Part shown: one piece after another, positions 62,663-64,000 of the stretch
Layout: each line of letters starts with the position of its first letter
How positions within the stretch are numbered: position 1 is the first letter of the stretch
From: Pseudomonadota bacterium
GTDB lineage: Bacteria > Desulfobacterota > Binatia > Binatales > Binataceae
DNA: 64,000 bases
Direction: 5' to 3'
Assembly (NCBI GenBank): GCA_021325025.1
Contig: JAJPHZ010000011.1
Coordinates: 62,001 to 126,000, forward strand
Translations under genes and position numbers: made by a program
Notes under the pieces: generated by a model
The model's input: only the letters and a program-made list of their open reading frames with translations
Database searches by the model: none
Told to the model about the DNA's origin: nothing

Positions 62663-63631
62663 CTAGCCGGTGAACTCCGGCATTATCTTTTTGGCAAACA
62701 CCTGTGCGAATTCATCGGAAGGCACTATCAGCTTGAAGTAGGTGCATCCCAGCTCCTCGATCCGCGAGCGAATCGCGCGCCGGAGTTCATCGACCGTGCC
62801 GATCAAAAGCGCCGGTGCGTTGCGTGCGGCTTGTGCGTCGGGCAGTTGCGGCTTGAAGTTACCGGTCGTGATCTCGCGCGCCACACGGGCCGCCACCGCC
62901 TCGCTCTCGGCGGCGCTGGCGGCAGGATAAACCTTCACCATCGCGCTGACCTCGACATCGGCGGGATTGCGCCCGGCCTTGGCGGCCAGCTCGCGCATGA
63001 TTCCGAGCCGGCGCTTGAGTTCCGCCATGGTCAGCGTGTGGGTGAAGAAGCTCATCATGTCGGCGTCCTGAGCGGTGATGCGCAATGTGCGCAGGTCGGT
63101 GCCGCCAATCATGATCGGCGGATGAGGTTTTTGCAGCGGCGGCGGCAGATTGACCGCCTTGTCGATGCGGAAGTAGCGCCCCGCAAAGCTGGGCTCGAAT
63201 TGCGTCCACATCGCCTTCATCACCTTGACGCCCTCGCCCAGTTGCGCGATGCGCTCGGCGGTTGACGGGTAGCGGTAGCCGTAGGCTTCGTACTCGCTGC
63301 GCAGCCAGCCCGCGCCGACGCCGACCGTGATGCGGCCACCGCTGATGTAATCCAGCGTGGTGAACATCTTGGCCAGCAGGGCCGGATTGCGAAACGACAT
63401 GCAGCCGACCGTCGGCACCAGCCGCACCCGCCGCGTGATGGAGGCCATCCACGCCAGCATCGTGTAGCACTCGAATTGCGCAATCCGCTCACCGGGTGAT
63501 TTGGCGGGCAGCAGATGGTCGTCGAAGGAAATCGAATGGTAGCCCAGTTGCTCGGCCAGCAGCGTGCTGCGCCGGGCGCGTTCGAAGTCGCCGTTGAAGA
63601 TGTGCAATCCAAACTTGATCCGGGGGGTCAT
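62663..63631 (-). CDS. LLM-class flavin-dependent oxidoreductase D (F420-type)
   Basis: The ATG at 63631 (MTPRIKFGLHIFNGDF) is chosen over the longer frame to 63718, whose extra residues are Arg/Cys-rich. The 322-residue protein has LAEQLGYHSISFDDHLLP, RRVRLVPTVGCMSFRNPALLAKMFTTLDYISGGRITVGVGAGWLRSEYEAYG and PPPLQKPHPPIMIGG. The GVGAGW…EYEAYG step is a hallmark of the F420-dependent LLM subgroup (glucose-6-phosphate dehydrogenase/Mer-like). It probably reads with the MerB-like gene. F420 use is family inference. Confidence 0.9.
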   Translation of the reverse strand: MTPRIKFGLHIFNGDFERARRSTLLAEQLGYHSISFDDHLLPAKSPGERIAQFECYTMLAWMASITRRVRLVPTVGCMSFRNPALLAKMFTTLDYISGGRITVGVGAGWLRSEYEAYGYRYPSTAERIAQLGEGVKVMKAMWTQFEPSFAGRYFRIDKAVNLPPPLQKPHPPIMIGGTDLRTLRITAQDADMMSFFTHTLTMAELKRRLGIMRELAAKAGRNPADVEVSAMVKVYPAASAAESEAVAARVAREITTGNFKPQLPDAQAARNAPALLIGTVDELRRAIRSRIEELGCTYFKLIVPSDEFAQVFAKKIMPEFTG

Positions 63632-63796
63632 CGCGAAATCCCGTGCGGGCGCGCCGCACCACAAGCGCGCTTTCCGGAGAAGCAGCGGAAATCTACAAAA
63701 AGTCCGCCGTGATGGCAAACTCCTACGGTAAACGAATCCGGGGCGGCGGGCGTCAAAAGCATCGGAGGCCTGAGAGGGTGACTCAGGAGGTCTTCG

Positions 63797-64000
63797 ATGG
63801 ATAGCAAATCACATCGCGCCGGCGGCAGGGCCGGACTGGGTCTGAAGGGCAAGATCGTTGCGCTGCTTTGTGCGGCAGCAGTGGCGGGCGCACTGAGCGG
63901 ATGTTACGCGCCGGGGCTGGGAATGACGCCGGGCGAGACCGGCGCTTTGGCCGGCGGCGCGCTCGGTGCGGGCGGCGGCGCGCTGATTGGTTCAACCATG
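63797..64000 (+). CDS. Glycine-zipper lipoprotein (truncated by window end)
   Basis: AGGAGG seven bases before the ATG supports this start. The first 68 codons are in the window: a basic N-terminus, a helical signal (KIVALLCAAAVAGA), lipobox ALSGC (Cys near residue 36), then a Gly/Ala-rich region (ETGALAGGALGAGGGALIG) of glycine-zipper type. Such lipoproteins insert or oligomerise at the outer membrane (SlyB/YMGG-like). The rest lies beyond the right edge. Confidence 0.75.
   Translation, partial: MDSKSHRAGGRAGLGLKGKIVALLCAAAVAGALSGCYAPGLGMTPGETGALAGGALGAGGGALIGSTM

Noticed and set aside
1-64000. tRNA, rRNA, CRISPR array, transposase or integrase genes
   Set aside because: No cloverleaf-like, repeat-spacer or recombinase signature was seen by eye; a covariance-model search would be needed to exclude small RNAs.

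Overview
The window is GC-rich, densely coded bacterial chromosome. I infer a member of the Binatota/Deltaproteobacteria-like soil lineages. The basis is the mix of several luciferase-like monooxygenases, TIM-barrel amidohydrolases, SDRs, CaiB-type CoA-transferases, DUF1329 proteins and a UGSC-type selenoprotein. No rRNA or universal marker gene is present, so the placement is tentative. I found no tRNA, rRNA, CRISPR array, transposase or phage gene.

Layout. 0-1.2 kb: the tail of a carboxymuconolactone decarboxylase-like gene, a decayed fragment of a sugar nucleotidyltransferase, and a CBS-pair protein. 1.2-8.1 kb: a complex I peripheral-arm operon in the unusual order nuoB-G-I-C-D-(E+F fusion), with no membrane-arm genes, ending in a coupled unknown gene. 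8.2-11.6 kb: small secreted, membrane and zinc-ribbon proteins, a USP-CBS protein, and a mannose-1-phosphate guanylyltransferase coupled to a small conserved gene. 11.9-20.4 kb: a secreted beta-helix protein with duplicated Ig-like domains, a P450, an SDR, a MATE exporter, a zinc-ribbon/PH membrane protein, an amidohydrolase and a GNAT acetyltransferase.

20.4-32.2 kb is visibly less GC-rich. It holds a DUF1566 protein followed by five tandem paralogous genes for exported beta-helix proteins, with CSLREA-like N-termini, GGAI/FxxN-type repeats and choice-of-anchor-Q-like C-termini. This looks like an expanding, diversifying surface or exoprotein locus. 32.2-37.5 kb: small envelope proteins, a frameshifted NDH-2 fossil, the first of three DUF1329 genes, a methyltransferase, and a two-gene unit whose second gene is a selenoprotein. 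In that gene an in-frame TGA forms U-G-S-C and is followed by a 7-bp perfect stem-loop placed as a bacterial SECIS.

37.6-63.7 kb is a catabolic region. It has four LLM flavoenzymes, an alpha/beta hydrolase, SDRs, a HyuA/HyuB pair in which HyuB carries a C-terminal acetone-carboxylase-gamma-like zinc domain, two amidohydrolases, two adjacent DUF1329 genes (one with a nonsense codon in its signal peptide), a Gfo/Idh/MocA oxidoreductase, an EthD-like protein, a zinc alcohol dehydrogenase, a tandem CaiB fusion and a MerB-like protein. Together these would suit uptake, oxidation and CoA-dependent breakdown of hydrophobic organic compounds, but the substrate cannot be read from sequence. The window ends inside a glycine-zipper lipoprotein gene.
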